Shown: positions 15,432-24,598, counted from the first letter of the stretch. The stretch is 37,500 nucleotides of DNA from Symbiodinium natans (GCA_905221605.1 CAJNDS010001557.1:875001-912500), one strand, 5' to 3'. Notes: generated by a model not told the origin, from the sequence alone. Translations and numbers: made by a program.

Positions 15432-15533
15432 GTGTCTGAACAGTCTCTTTCAACTGTGCTCTCGCAATCGCCCGCAACAAATCGCGCTTTGGGTTCCTGG
15501 TGGGTCTTCATGGGCTTCGCCCATATGTTTAAG
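15432..15533 (+). CDS. Candidate exon (VSEQSLSTVLSQSPATNRAL...)
   Basis: 102 nt behind TTCAAAAG|G, open throughout. It begins VSEQSLSTVLSQSPATNRAL and ends GSWWVFMGFAHMFK, a short aromatic hydrophobic segment. Unrecognised. Confidence 0.45.
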
Positions 15534-15744
15534 CCCTAAATCCTAAACCCTATAAACCCTAAACCCCAAACGTCAAACCCCAAACCCCAAACCCCAAACC
15601 CCAAACCCTAAACCCTAAACCCTAAACCCTAAACCCAACGTTCTGGTGAGTCTGGGACCTTCGTGTTTCGGTCTCCTCGGGTTTCGGTTTTGGGGATATG
15701 CTGAGCTTCAGGGTTCGAGGGCCTTTCGGGCCCCTAAAGTTCAA

Positions 15745-16255
15745 ACTTCACCCTAAACCCTAAACCCTAAACCCTAAACCCTAAACCCTAAACCCTAAAC
15801 CCTCATAGCTTGGCAAAGATTTATTGCGCGAAACGCGCCGCCACTCCTTCCCACTCATGCCTTGCTGGGTACCCCCTGGAGGGTTTAGGGTTTAGGGTTT
15901 AGGGTTTAGGGTTGTAGGGTTTTAGGGTTTAGGGTTTAGGGTTTAGGGTTTAGGGTTTAGGGTTTAGGGTTTAGGGTTTAGGGTTTAGGGACCCCTGAGC
16001 CTGGCAAAGATCATCGGGTCGTCATGTGGGGGCTGATCTAGATATACTCTGGGCCCTGTGTAGGGGGCCTACGCGAGAAGAGAGACCCCAGAAACCCTGT
16101 GCTGCTACGACGATCCGCAAAAACCCTAAACCCTAAACCCTACCCTAAACCCTAAACCCTAAGCCCTAAACCCTAAACCCTAAACCCTAAACCCTAAACC
16201 CTAAACCCTAAACCCTAAACCCTAAACCCTAAACCCTAAACCCTAAACCCCTAGC
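15745..16255. repeat. Alternating CCCTAAA and TTTAGGG arrays
   Basis: CCCTAAA at 15751-15803, TTTAGGG at 15880-15990 and CCCTAAA at 16123-16252. The islands between start with near-identical AGCYTGGCAAAGAT (15807 and 16001). The first is open as SLAKIYCAKRAATPSHSCLA; both are weak exon candidates. Confidence 0.7.
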
Positions 16256-16276
16256 TTGTGTAGTAAGCAGCGGAAG

Positions 16277-16334
16277 GAAGACGCCGAGAGTGTCTGAGCT
16301 GTTAGAGGCTTCTAACCATGATCAGAACTTCCAG
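16277..16334 (+). CDS. Candidate exon (KTPRVSELLEASNHDQNFQ)
   Basis: Both boundaries are actin-like: CGGAAG|G acceptor and CAG|GCTGTT, a GC donor. 58 nt, open as KTPRVSELLEASNHDQNFQ. Unrecognised. Confidence 0.5.
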
Positions 16335-16605
16335 GCTGTTCCTAAACCCTAGACCCTAAAACCCCTTAAGATCATCCCTAAGCCTCAAGCCCTTATCCCG
16401 AAACCTTAAACCCCAAACCCTAAGCCCCTGTGAGTTTGGAGGCCACTTGAAATCCTACAACCCTAAACCCGAAATCCTAAACTCTAAGCCCTAAACCCTA
16501 AACTCTAAGCCCTAAACCCTAAGCCCTAAACCCTAAACCCTAAACCCTAAACCCTAAACCCTAAACCCTAAACCCTATGCCATCCTCCGCCTGCGCCCTC
16601 GCCAG

Positions 16606-16645
16606 GCTAGTGGCTCACAAGTCCTTGGCCGACATCGCCTATACG
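16606..16645 (+). CDS. Candidate exon (LVAHKSLADIAYT)
   Basis: Behind CTCGCCAG|G, open as LVAHKSLADIAYTG and continuing to about 16660 before a TTCAGGG/TTTAGGG array. The right boundary is uncertain. Confidence 0.42.
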
Positions 16646-16787
16646 GGGGCTGGGGCTCTCAGGGTTCAGGGTTCAGGGTTTAGGGTTTAGGGTTTAGGGT
16701 TCAGGGTTTAGTTAGGGTTTAGGGCTTAGGGGTTTAGGGTTTAGGGTTCAGGACTCACTGAGTTGCTGAGGCAATTGGCATGACCAG

Positions 16788-16830
16788 GCTCCCGGAAGAC
16801 GGCGCAGTGCAGATAGAAAAGTACCAGCGG
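16788..16830 (+). CDS. Candidate exon (LPEDGAVQIEKYQR)
   Basis: Behind GACCAG|G, open as LPEDGAVQIEKYQRSKILLVA to a TAA at about 16852. The true donor could be anywhere in that stretch. A C20-type run follows at 16859. Confidence 0.42.
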
Positions 16831-17069
16831 TCCAAGATACTTCTAGTTGCTTAAGAATCCCCCCCCCCCCCCCCCCCCCCTCCCCCCAAAAAAATCAACG
16901 ACAACCATCCCCATATTCCCGTCTATCAGGAAGAATATGTTCCTTTTTTGGGGTTTCTTAAGTAGTAGGATCCACCCGGAACCCGAACCCAAACCTGTAT
17001 AGCGAAACGGGCCCCCTAGACCGGCAACCCGAGACCCTAAACCGCTACCTAGCAGCCGCATGTCTCCAG

Positions 17070-17123
17070 GCCATTGCACTTCGCTTTTCTTTCAATCCGC
17101 AACCGGACTTGGCTACCCCCGAT
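17070..17123 (+). CDS. Candidate exon (AIALRFSFNPQPDLATPD)
   Basis: Behind TCTCCAG|G, open as AIALRFSFNPQPDLATPD. GA of GATGGGG could be the donor. It is separated from the next exon only by about 55 nt of G-rich sequence. Confidence 0.45.
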
Positions 17124-17177
17124 GGGGTTGAGGGTGTAAGGTTTGCGGTTGAGGGTTTAGGGCTGCCGCTGTCCCAG

Positions 17178-17249
17178 GTGATCATGTTCCTGGTCGTCTG
17201 CTGCGCGCAGGCTGGCTGGTCGCTGTACCTCCTGACCTTCACCAATCCG
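17178..17249 (+). CDS. Candidate exon encoding a transmembrane helix
   Basis: Behind TGTCCCAG|G, open as VIMFLVVCCAQAGWSLYLLT then FTNP, with a GA donor at CCG|GAGGAC. A 20-residue hydrophobic run of this kind is a probable membrane-spanning helix. It suggests that the surrounding exons belong to a membrane protein, which I do not recognise. Confidence 0.5.
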
Positions 17250-17273
17250 GAGGACCGGGTTTGATTCGACTGG

Positions 17274-17371
17274 CTGGTTCTTAGTAGGGAATGAGGGAAT
17301 GAGGGCCCTATATACACCCTTTACAGGGATTCTATAGGGCCCTCATTCCCTCATTCCCTACTAAGAACCAG
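17274..17371. mobile_element. 98-bp perfect hairpin element (MITE-like)
   Basis: Perfect 39-bp inverted arms, 17274-17312 and 17333-17371, around a 20-nt loop. Each arm starts CTGGTTCTTAGTAGGGAATG. Such length without a mismatch implies a very young insertion or active conversion. It lies in the presumed intron between the exons at 17178 and 17392. Related arm sequences occur near 2978, 9217, 25757 and 27850. Confidence 0.85.
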
Positions 17372-17391
17372 GGGCTAGATTTCGGCTTCAG

Positions 17392-17428
17392 GTTCTCTTG
17401 CTGCGCCGAGCGCGAAGCGAACCGTCTG
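17392..17428 (+). CDS. Candidate mini-exon behind the hairpin element
   Basis: 37 nt between GGCTTCAG|G and GTCTG|GAATCC (GA donor). All three frames are open, so the peptide is unknown (for example FSCCAEREANRL). Confidence 0.38.
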
Positions 17429-17445
17429 GAATCCTGAGCTGCCCC

Positions 17446-17745
17446 CCTAAACCCTAAACCCTAAACCCTAAACCCTAAACCCTAAACCCTAAACCCTAAA
17501 CCCTAAACCCTAAACCCTAAACCCTAAACCCTAAACCCTAAACCCTAAACCCTAACCTAAACCCTAAACCCTAAACCCTAAACCCTAAACCCTAAACCCT
17601 AAACCCTAAAACCTAAACCCTAAACCCTAAACCCTAAACCCTAAACCCTAAACCCTAAACCCTAAACCCTAAACCCTAAACCCTAAACCCTAAACCCTAA
17701 ACCCTAAACCCTAAACCCTAAACCCTAAACCCTAAACCCCAACCC
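17446..17745. repeat. Largest CCCTAAA array, about 42 units
   Basis: 300 nt, almost perfect, with two shortened or altered units (CCTAA and AAACCTAAA) that give phase shifts. It continues into CCCAAAG repeats to 17800. C-rich strand on +. Confidence 0.95.
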
Positions 17746-17839
17746 TAAACCCCAAAGCCCGGAGCCCAAAGCCCAAAGCCCAAAGCCCAAAGCCCAAAGC
17801 CAAGAGCCCTGCCCCACTCCGCTGCCACCCAGGCTTCAG

Positions 17840-17851
17840 GCCTTGGCAGCC
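17840..17851 (+). CDS. Candidate micro-exon (ALAA)
   Basis: Twelve nt GCCTTGGCAGCC behind GGCTTCAG|G. Its last six bases GCAGCC (17846-17851) recur at 18021-18026 at the start of the next exon, and joining there gives ALAAFEENWADYNSQ in frame. Confidence 0.4.
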
Positions 17852-18026
17852 CCCAGGGGTACCCTCTACCCTTTTTTTTTGGGGGGGGGGCGGGGGGGGG
17901 GGGGGTTCTGGGTTCCCTTATAAAGCAAAAACAAGCCCACCCTAAACCCTAAACCCTAAACCCTTATGATGATATGGTTACTGGGCTACTGAGAGGCCTT
18001 TTTTTGGGGTCGAAGTTGCAGCAGCC
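17852..18026. mobile_element. Introner-like element, copy 1
   Basis: 175 nt flanked by direct repeats GCAGCC. It starts near TACCCTCTACCC followed by T9 and a long G run. It contains a short CCCTAAA array and ends ATGATATGGTTACTGGGCTACTGAG, followed by TTGCAGCAGCC. Start and end resemble the insertion at 30637-30779, which also interrupts a reading frame exactly between short direct repeats. Probably a mobile element acting as an intron. Confidence 0.55.
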
Positions 18027-18077
18027 TTTGAGGAGAACTGGGCCGACTACAACAGCCAGATGGGAGCCCTGCCGTCT
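18027..18077 (+). CDS. Candidate exon (FEENWADYNSQMGALPS)
   Basis: Open as FEENWADYNSQMGALPS after the element at 17852-18026. The right boundary is uncertain, because the frame stays open to about 18105. Unrecognised. Confidence 0.5.
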
Positions 18078-18100
18078 GTGAGTGATTGTTCATGTCGCAT

Positions 18101-18195
18101 GATGAGGGTTTAGGGTTTAGGGTTTAGGGTTTAGGGTTTAGGGTTTAGGGTTTAGGGTTTAGGGTTTAGGGTTTAGGGTTTAGGGTTTAGGGTTT
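18101..18195. repeat. TTTAGGG array, about 13 units
   Basis: Perfect heptamers, G-rich strand on +. Confidence 0.95.
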
Positions 18196-18274
18196 AGTAT
18201 AACATTCTTGTTACCATCGTGCGTTTTATGACTCTCAACCCGAAACCCCAAACCCATTTGGTATCTCCTTTTTT

Positions 18275-18360
18275 AACGGGCAGGAGGGAGGGGGGTCTTG
18301 CGATGCTTTCCGCTCCGAAGAGGCTTGGAGCAGGAGCGTGCTACTACCAGCCACCCCCGA
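18275..18360 (+). CDS. Candidate exon (GLAMLSAPKRLGAGACYYQ...)
   Basis: A unique island with a GC-rich + frame, GLAMLSAPKRLGAGACYYQP then PPTPTKW. Several AG|G sites lie inside, so its limits are not fixed. Confidence 0.3.
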
Positions 18361-18404
18361 CTCCCACAAAGTGGTAGAGGCCCCCTACATACACACAATG
18401 GTTT

Positions 18405-18550
18405 TGAACCCTTAACCCTTAACCCCGAACCCTGAACCCTTAACCCTTAACCCTTAACCCTTAACCCTTAACCCTTAACCCTTAACCCTTAACCCTTAAC
18501 CCTTAACCTTGAAGATATATATATATATACATATATACATATATACACAA
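18405..18550. repeat. CCCTTAA array then TATATA/TATACA microsatellite
   Basis: About 14 CCCTTAA units (a telomere-type variant) abut an AT microsatellite at 18510-18550. Confidence 0.9.
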
Positions 18551-18594
18551 TAGGCTTCTTGCCCCTTGCCTCCACGAACAAGTTGGGGACCCAG

Positions 18595-18640
18595 GCAAGC
18601 TTTGAGGGAGTGTTCGTCATGGGCTGTCCGGGTCGGCTCA
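18595..18640 (+). CDS. Candidate exon (ASFEGVFVMGCPGRL)
   Basis: Behind GACCCAG|G, open as ASFEGVFVMGCPGRLS. In-frame sequence upstream (TNKLGTQ) is also open. Unrecognised. Confidence 0.45.
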
Positions 18641-18979
18641 GTTGATACGGTTTACTGAGTCATAGTGTCCTTGAGGGAGGGGGTTTTGGGTTTAGGGTTT
18701 AGGGTTTTTGTTTTTTCTTTTTTTGGGGGGGGGGGGGCATGTAACCCAAGGTCCCCCACTACTCCCTAAGGCTCCCGAAGTTTCCCTAAAGATTCCTCCC
18801 CCCCAAGGGCCCTATAACTGAGGCTACCCTCCGGTGACGAAAGGTCTTGAACCTGGAGGTGTTATCCTCTTCATCAATCATAATTATGAACCCCCCTTTC
18901 AAACCCGTAAAACCCTTAAACCCTTCAAACCCTTAAACCCTGAAAGCACTTAAGACCCTTAAGCCCTAAACACCCTAGA

Positions 18980-19033
18980 TTCTGGAACAACCATCCACAC
19001 AGCCCGAAGCTCTACGCCCTCCCATCCAGTGCA
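18980..19033 (+). CDS. Candidate exon (FWNNHPHSPKLYALPSSA)
   Basis: A unique island open as FWNNHPHSPKLYALPSSA, ending at GTGCAG|GTG. Its acceptor is less clear (CCTAG|A). Unrecognised. Confidence 0.4.
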
Positions 19034-19291
19034 GGTGTTGGAGTTATGTGGGAATTTGGTACCCTCTAAAGCCCCTTTAAAGGGAATCTGTAGGGGGGTA
19101 TAAGGCGCCTAGTTCCCGAATTCTTGAGAACTAGCAAGCTAAACTCTAACCCTAAGCCCTAAACCCTAAACCCCAAACCCCAAACCCCAAACCCCAAGCC
19201 CCAAGCCCCAAGCCCCAAACCCTAATCCCTAAACCCTAAACCCGAAACCCTAAACCCTGAACCCTTAGCAGCCGTCTAAGGACGCTTTCAG

Positions 19292-19342
19292 GCAGCCGGT
19301 CTGGTGACCTCCATGGCGGCCATCTACAACCTGAACACGGTG
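19292..19342 (+). CDS. Candidate exon (AAGLVTSMAAIYNLNTV)
   Basis: Behind GCTTTCAG|G, open as AAGLVTSMAAIYNLNTV with a GA donor at GTG|GAGCCC. If not spliced there, it would end EP-stop at 19351. Unrecognised. Confidence 0.48.
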
Positions 19343-19504
19343 GAGCCCTGACTTCAATAAAATTGCCGCCCGAAGCCTGGCCCTAAACCCTAAACCCTAA
19401 ACCCTAAACCCTAAACCCTAAACCCTGCAGAGCCAGATTGGGGAGTGGTGACTGGGCATGTGACCTCTGAGCCACGGGGAGAAGGGGCCCCTTGCTATGC
19501 TAAC

Positions 19505-19640
19505 TGGGGTTTAGGGTTTAGGGTTTAGGGTTTAGGGTTTAGGGTTTAGGGTTTGGGGTTTGGGGTTTGGGGTTTGGGGTTTAGGGTTTGGGGTTTGGGG
19601 TTTGGGGTTTAGGGTTTGGGTTTTCGGGTTCAGGGTTTAG
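19505..19640. repeat. TTTAGGG then TTTGGGG array
   Basis: About 18 units grouped by variant. Confidence 0.92.
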
Positions 19641-19648
19641 GTTGGGAT

Positions 19649-19735
19649 GGTCCCCCTTATACTAGCAGTCCTTCATAGGGACTAAAGTGGGGGGGGGGGG
19701 GTACTATAATCCCTATTCAGGGTTCATCCCAAGGT
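19649..19735. mobile_element. Small inverted-repeat element, family B copy 1
   Basis: The left arm GGTCCCCCTTATACTAGCAG then TCCTT (19649-19673) and the internal TACTATAATCCCTATT match the elements at 35031 and 35801. The right arm is degraded. A run of 13 G lies inside (about 19688-19700). Confidence 0.6.
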
Positions 19736-19945
19736 TTAGGGTTCAAGGTTTAGCTCAAAGTTGTTTTGCCTTCGGGGCCCTGAAGGAAGAGACGCTCCAG
19801 GGACCCTAAGCCTACAGAAGCGCACTCGCATTCGCAACCCACCCACCCTAATGAACACAAACAAGGGAGAAACTAACAACAAGCCTGTAGACATGAAAAC
19901 GCTGAAGCTTCAGGCCCGACACCCTCCCCCCCCCCGAACTCTGAG

Positions 19946-20007
19946 GAGATTGAGTTCCACGCCTTCTTCGAAGGCCTCGCGTGGGAAAAGCGACCTTGGG
20001 CTCGGGA
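19946..20007 (+). CDS. Candidate exon (EIEFHAFFEGLAWEKRPWA)
   Basis: Behind CTCTGAG|G, open as EIEFHAFFEGLAWEKRPWAR then DL-stop just before a TTTAGGG array (20020-20085). A strongly protein-like segment, unrecognised. Confidence 0.48.
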
Positions 20008-20019
20008 TCTATAGTATCT

Positions 20020-21140
20020 ATAGGGTTTAGGGTTTAGGGTTTAGGGTTTAGGGTTTAGGGTTTAGGGTTTAGGGTTTAGGGTTTAGACTACTATTTGCTT
20101 AAGAGCCCCAAAAGAAATAAAAGAAACAAGAATCCCTAAAATGCCCTTAATGAGGAAGAATATCTTTTCGGGGTTCTTAGGCAATTAGTACCGAAAGGAC
20201 TTAGCACACACCCTCAGGGCCCCTAAGCCCAGCATCAAAGTCGCTCCCTAATGCTTTGGGCCGAAATTCTAAACCCCAGTCCCTCATCCCTAAACCCCAA
20301 TCCCTAAACCCTGAACCCAAAACCCCAAACCCTAAACCCTAAACCCCAATCCCTAAACCCTAGAAACCCCCCCTAGAAAGCCCCTCTTCGTGGGATAGGT
20401 TAACCCTAAACCTGCAACCCTAAGCCCTAACCCTAAACCCTAAACCCTACCCTAAACCCTATCCCTGGGAAAGGTTATGGACCACTCCTGAAGTTCTTGA
20501 CGGTTAAACTGCTTTTGTCCCTAGCCTACTTCCAGAAGGCCGGAGGGTCTAGGGCTTCGGGGTTTAGGGTTTAGGGGTTTAGGGTTTAGGGTTTGGGGTT
20601 TAGGGGTTTAGCGTTTGGGGTTTAGGGGTTTAGGGTTTCGGGGTTTAGGGTTTAGGGTTTCGCGGTTGTCTCTAACTCTAGGCTGCCCAGGAGTACCCTT
20701 ATTCACGTGTAGCTCAGACGGTGTTTTGTGGGCCAGTGGAACCATTGGGACCAACCCACCCCGCCCCCCACCCCCCGGGTGTTTAATTGGATTTAGATAC
20801 CCACAAACCCTCAAACCCTTAAACCCATACAACTCTGCAACCCTTAACTCCTTTAACTCTTGAGCCCCTTAAACCCTCTGTCCCTCTAGTTCCATAAGCC
20901 CTAAACCTCAAACCCTCTGCCCGTTGGGGTCTTTCAGACTTTCAGTCAGCCTCAATTTCGAAGTTCCGGTGTCGCCGTCGCCATCCGCGAGTTTCGGCCC
21001 ATCCCGAAACTCTAAACCCTAAAACCCTGTAAAATCTAAAAGCCTGAAAACCCCAAGAACCAGAATAAAGCCCAAACACCCTGAAGCCCCAAAGCCTAAA
21101 AACCCTAAAGCCCCCAAAACCCGAACCCCCTGAGTCCCCA
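20020..21140. other. Arrays and weak islands
   Basis: TTTAGGG at 20020-20085, irregular CCCTAAA/CCCCAAT at 20280-20465, TTTAGGG/TTTGGGG at 20555-20665. The weak exon candidates are 20500-20545 (LLLSLAYFQKAGG) and 20955-21005 (SSGVAVAIREFRPIPK). The spacer at 20090-20270 contains GGAAGAATATCTTTTCGGGG, also present near 16930. Confidence 0.5.
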
Positions 21141-21159
21141 ATCCCCAAGGCCCTTTTAG

Positions 21160-21262
21160 GGGCTTCTTCGCAGGGCTGCGTCTAAGGGTTTACGGTCAGA
21201 GTTTCAGCCAGCGTTTTGGGGTTTCGGCCCAACAGAAGGGCTTCTTCGCAGGGCTGCGTCTA
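21160..21262. repeat. 25-bp direct repeat, 78-bp period, over an AG|G acceptor
   Basis: The sequence at 21160-21184 (GGGCTTCTTCGCAGGGCTGC then GTCTA) recurs exactly at 21238-21262. The second copy leads into an open exon. The duplicated unit is 78 nt and contains CGCAG|GG in each copy, the arrangement expected if an intron is born by tandem duplication of an AGG site. Confidence 0.85.
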
Positions 21263-21305
21263 CGTCCTGCAGACGGTGAACCGCTCTCTTCCGGGGCCTG
21301 GCCTC
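21252..21305 (+). CDS. Candidate exon (GCVYVLQTVNRSLPGPGLP)
   Basis: Behind CTTCGCAG|G, open as GCVYVLQTVNRSLPGPGLP. It starts inside the second copy of the 25-bp direct repeat. Unrecognised. Confidence 0.45.
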
Positions 21306-21359
21306 CCAGGTTTTTTTTTGTTGTTGGCCTTTTGCAACTTTTGGGGGGTTTTGGGTTTG

Positions 21360-21435
21360 GGGTTTGGGGTTTAGGGTTTAGGGTTCAGGGTTTAGGGTTT
21401 AGGGTTTAGGGTTTAGGGTTTAGGGTTTAGGGTCG
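21360..21435. repeat. TTTGGGG/TTTAGGG array
   Basis: About ten units, G-rich strand on +. Confidence 0.9.
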
Positions 21436-21445
21436 CAGAAGCCAG

Positions 21446-21514
21446 GGCGGGATGCAGGCTAGCCTCGAAAGCTTCGTGAAGTGCGAGCGAAGAGCCGTCA
21501 TGGCCCGACTGTGG
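21446..21514 (+). CDS. Candidate exon (GMQASLESFVKCERRAVMAR...)
   Basis: Behind GCCAG|G, open as GGMQASLESFVKCERRAVMA then RLW. It stops at TAA about 21525 if not spliced before. Amphipathic and protein-like, unrecognised. Confidence 0.48.
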
Positions 21515-21774
21515 AGGGCCAGCTAACACTGTTACCCCAGGCCGTGTCAGAGGGCAAAACAATCCGAACATTCTAAATGTAGGGGTTTAGGGTTTGGGGT
21601 TTAGGGGTTTAGGGGTTTAGGGTTTAGGGTTTAGGGTTTAGGGTTTCAAGGTTCAGTGGTCGAAGGTGCAGGTTGGTGGAACTCAAGGTTTAGGCTTTGG
21701 TGCTGAGGATGTAGAATGTCCGCAAAGGAGGGGGTTAGAAGCCCTCAAGCCTAGGACCCCAAACGGTTTAACCC

Positions 21775-21950
21775 CAAACCCCAAGCCCCAAGCCCCAAGC
21801 CCCAAGCCCCAAGCCCCAAGCCCCAAGCCCCAAGCCCCAAACCCTAAACCCTAAACCCTAAACCCTAAACCCTAAACCCTAAACCTAAACCCTAAACCCT
21901 AAACCCTAAACCCTAAACCCTAAACCCTGAACCCTGAACCCTGAACAATG
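21775..21950. repeat. CCCCAAG block then CCCTAAA array
   Basis: Nine CCCCAAG units change abruptly into CCCTAAA units and then CCCTGAA units. Confidence 0.92.
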
Positions 21951-22367
21951 AAAACCCTAAACCCGAAACCGCAAACCCTAAACGCCCCGATTGGGATTCA
22001 GGGCCTAGTGCGTTTCAGCGGTCTTGCAGCTCTTCGGGGCTCAAAGGCTTGTGCACCCGAAGCCCCAGACCCCCAAACTCTAAACCTTAAACCCCGCCAA
22101 ACCCTAAACCCTAAACCCTAAACCCTAAACCCTAAACCCTAAAGCCTAGTTACACCCTCAGTGTGTTTTGGGGGGTTCGGGATCGTTTGAGGGCGGTGAG
22201 ACGGCGAACTGCTTGGAGCTTTTCTTGGGGATTGTTCTGGGCCTTCAGAGAGCTTAGGTCTAAACAATCAACCCGGAACCCCAAACCCTAAACCCTGAAC
22301 CCTGAACCCTGAACCCTGAAAACCCTGAACCCTAAACCCTAAACCCTACACCCCAAACCCGCCTCAG

Positions 22368-22436
22368 GCTGCTCCAGAACCTGATCGCCACGGTTCCATT
22401 CGTACAGCAGCTCGTGAGCTCTCCGGCTGCAGATCG
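22368..22436 (+). CDS. Candidate exon (LLQNLIATVPFVQQLVSSPA...)
   Basis: Both boundaries are actin-like: GCCTCAG|G acceptor and GATCG|GCGAGG, a GC donor. 69 nt, open as LLQNLIATVPFVQQLVSSPA then AD. Unrecognised. Confidence 0.52.
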
Positions 22437-22439
22437 GCG

Positions 22440-23000
22440 AGGGGTTTAGGGTTTAGGGTTTGGGGTTTCGGGTTTGGGGTTTAGGGTTTAGGGTTTGGGG
22501 TTTAGGGCTTGGGATCTAGGGTGCGGGGCTTAGGGTGTAGGGTTTAGGGGTTTTGAAGAAGAGGGTTGATCCAACTCGCCTTTTTTTCTGTTTTTCGGGG
22601 GGGGGGGGGGGGGGGGGGCGTCTCTAGTGTTTAGCGTTTAGGGTTTAGGGCTTCCTTACTGCTTGGGGTGCAAGCAGTGCGCAAGTTGTAGATCACCCCT
22701 CATGAGAGTGTTCAGGTTTTGAGTATTTGCGGGGCCTGGGGTGAAGGGCAGTCCTTAAGTGGGGGTGTCCCTTGTGGGACTTCCATGTAAGGACCCTGGT
22801 ATCTTGGGGGGTATATTCAGGGATCCCTTTTTGGGGAAAATTGCCCATACAGTTATTGGGCTTCGGGCTCTTCCCTTCACTCGTGTAGCTTCACTTCCAT
22901 TTCCCCTAGATCCCTTTGCATGGCCCTCTCTCCATGCGTCAACCTTCCCATACGCGCCTTGAGACCTTAAGCGCCCCGAAAGCCGTAGCAAAGCACAAAC
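22440..23000. other. Array, T/G homopolymer and unassigned sequence
   Basis: TTTAGGG/TTTGGGG at 22440-22555, then a T-rich stretch into a run of more than 20 G (about 22597-22618). The spacer 22640-23000 contains GGGGGTATATTCAGGGATCCC-like small-element sequence. No supported exon. Confidence 0.5.
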
Positions 23001-23012
23001 AGTGCTCCTAGG

Positions 23013-23122
23013 TAGGATAAGGGGGACCCTTAAAAGGGAACCCCTTCTTAACCCTCTTCTGGCTCTCTTAAGCAGGGACCTTATTCAGAGGGTCTATCTC
23101 CTCAAGGGTCCCCCTAATCCTA
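23013..23122. mobile_element. Small inverted-repeat element
   Basis: Arms 23013-23031 (TAGGATAAGGGGGACCCTT) and 23104-23122 pair at 18 of 19 positions. About 110 bp, probably a MITE. No coding capacity. Confidence 0.7.
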
Positions 23123-23522
23123 TCCCCTACTCAGTGAAACATGAGACCTGGCGCAGGCATGAAAGACTCTGAGCAGCCAGGTTGCAAGATGCTTTTAGCC
23201 CAAAAACAGACCCTGCAAATCCTCGAGCCCTGAACCCCTAAAGCCCCCAAATGCCCCGCAAACCTCAAACCCTGTAAGTTAAACAGTTAAACCCTAAACC
23301 CAAAACCCTAAACCCTAAACCTAAACCCTAAACCCTGGACCCCACAACCCCTGCGACTTTGAGGCTGAAAGTTGGCCCTAAAGCCCCAAGCTCCGAGCCC
23401 GGGTTCTGCAGTAGGGTTTACGCCTTAGCGTCTACAAGGGTAAAAGGGTTCTAGGGTTTAGGGTTTAGGGTTCCAGGGTTTAGGGTTTAAAAGGGTTCCC
23501 GGGTTAAGGGGCTCGGCTTTCT

Positions 23523-23594
23523 GAAGGCTTTTTCAAGGTTGGGAGTATGATCATCAGGTGAAGGCTTTTCAAGGTTGGGAGTACGATCATCAGC
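23523..23594. repeat. 37-bp tandem duplication over an acceptor
   Basis: GAAGGCTTTTTCAAGGTTGG then GAGTATGATCATCAGGT is repeated immediately, with one T lost and T to C at the ATG/ACG position. Each copy contains TTTCAAG|GTTGGGAG, so the acceptor is duplicated. Confidence 0.88.
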
Positions 23595-23645
23595 GGCCAT
23601 CTGCAAACGGAAGCTGAGCTCGTTCCAAGCCCTTCTCCACTTGCG
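23574..23645 (+). CDS. Candidate exon (VGSTIISGHLQTEAELVPSP...)
   Basis: Behind the second TTTCAAG|G, open as VGSTIISGHLQTEAELVPSP then SPLAR. Unrecognised. Confidence 0.48.
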
Positions 23646-23689
23646 AGATAGGGCTGCAACACCGCAGGTGTCAGCTGCAAAGTCAGACT

Positions 23690-23845
23690 TTAGGGTTTAG
23701 GGTTTAGGGGTTCGGGTTTAGGGTTTAGGGTTTAGGGTTTAGGGTTTAGGGTTTAGGGTTTAGGGTTTAGGGTTTAGGGTTTAGGGTTTAGGGTTTAGGG
23801 TTTAGGGTTTAGGGTTTAGGGTTTAGGGTTTAGGGTTTAGGGTTG
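23690..23845. repeat. TTTAGGG array, about 21 units
   Basis: Nearly perfect. The next array at 24040-24105 has the opposite strand (CCCTAAA). Confidence 0.94.
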
Positions 23846-23997
23846 TAATCGGATTAGGGTTTATAGGGCACAAGGTTCAGGGGGGAGGGGGTAGTTGGGG
23901 AACATCGGTCCTTACGCCTTGCCCCGCTCCCTTGCAGCCTCCCGGGTGCCTTGCTCGCTAGGGGAATTCTTCACTTAACTTTGAGTTTCCATCACAG

Positions 23998-24022
23998 GGT
24001 TATGGAGGACATCATATCGTAC
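23998..24022 (+). CDS. Candidate mini-exon (VMEDIISYP)
   Basis: Behind CCATCACAG|G, open as VMEDIISYPNP until the next CCCTAAA array. Short, so tentative. Confidence 0.38.
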
Positions 24023-24239
24023 CCGAATCCCTAAGCCCTAAACCCTAAACCCTAAACCCTAAACCCTAAACCCTAAACCCTAAACCCTAAACCCTAAACC
24101 CTAAATCCTTATTCGTGCCAACATAGTGCAAGTTCCGAAACAAGAGCCCATGGTGTTTGGGGGGGGGGGAGGGGCACTTTCGGATCATGTAGTTGCCCAT
24201 GGGAGGGATGTGGATTGGTGGAAGCCACAGGTTCAGAAA

Positions 24240-24470
24240 TTCAGGATTTAGGTAGGGTTTAGGATTCAGGATTTAGGAGTTTGGTTTAGGGTTTAGGGTT
24301 TAGGGTCTAGGGTCTAGAGTTTAGGGTTTAGGGTTTAGGGTTTAGGGTTTAGGGTTTAGGGTTTAGGATTCAGGATTTAGGGTTAAGGTTGAGATTTAGG
24401 GTGCGGGGCTTTCGGGTTTGGGGTTCAGGGTTGGGATTTGGGCTGTCGGGATTTGGGGTGGGTTTCGGGT
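24240..24470. repeat. TTTAGGG array with decayed flanks
   Basis: Core heptamers at 24290-24367, with variant units (GATTTAGG, TCTAGGG) on both sides. Confidence 0.85.
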
Positions 24471-24482
24471 TCAAGGCATCAG

Positions 24483-24561
24483 GCAAAACGCGAGCATAGC
24501 CAAGCTTGGATGGCATTTGCGAAATGCCGTGCTTTGCCGTAAAGCCCCGTTGCCCTACGTA
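24483..24561 (+). CDS. Candidate exon (QNASIAKLGWHLRNAVLCRK...)
   Basis: Behind GGCATCAG|G, open as QNASIAKLGWHLRNAVLCRK then APLPYVP. Unrecognised. Confidence 0.42.
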
Positions 24562-24598
24562 CCCTAGAGCCTCCAACCCACAAAAAGTTCGTCTAGAG

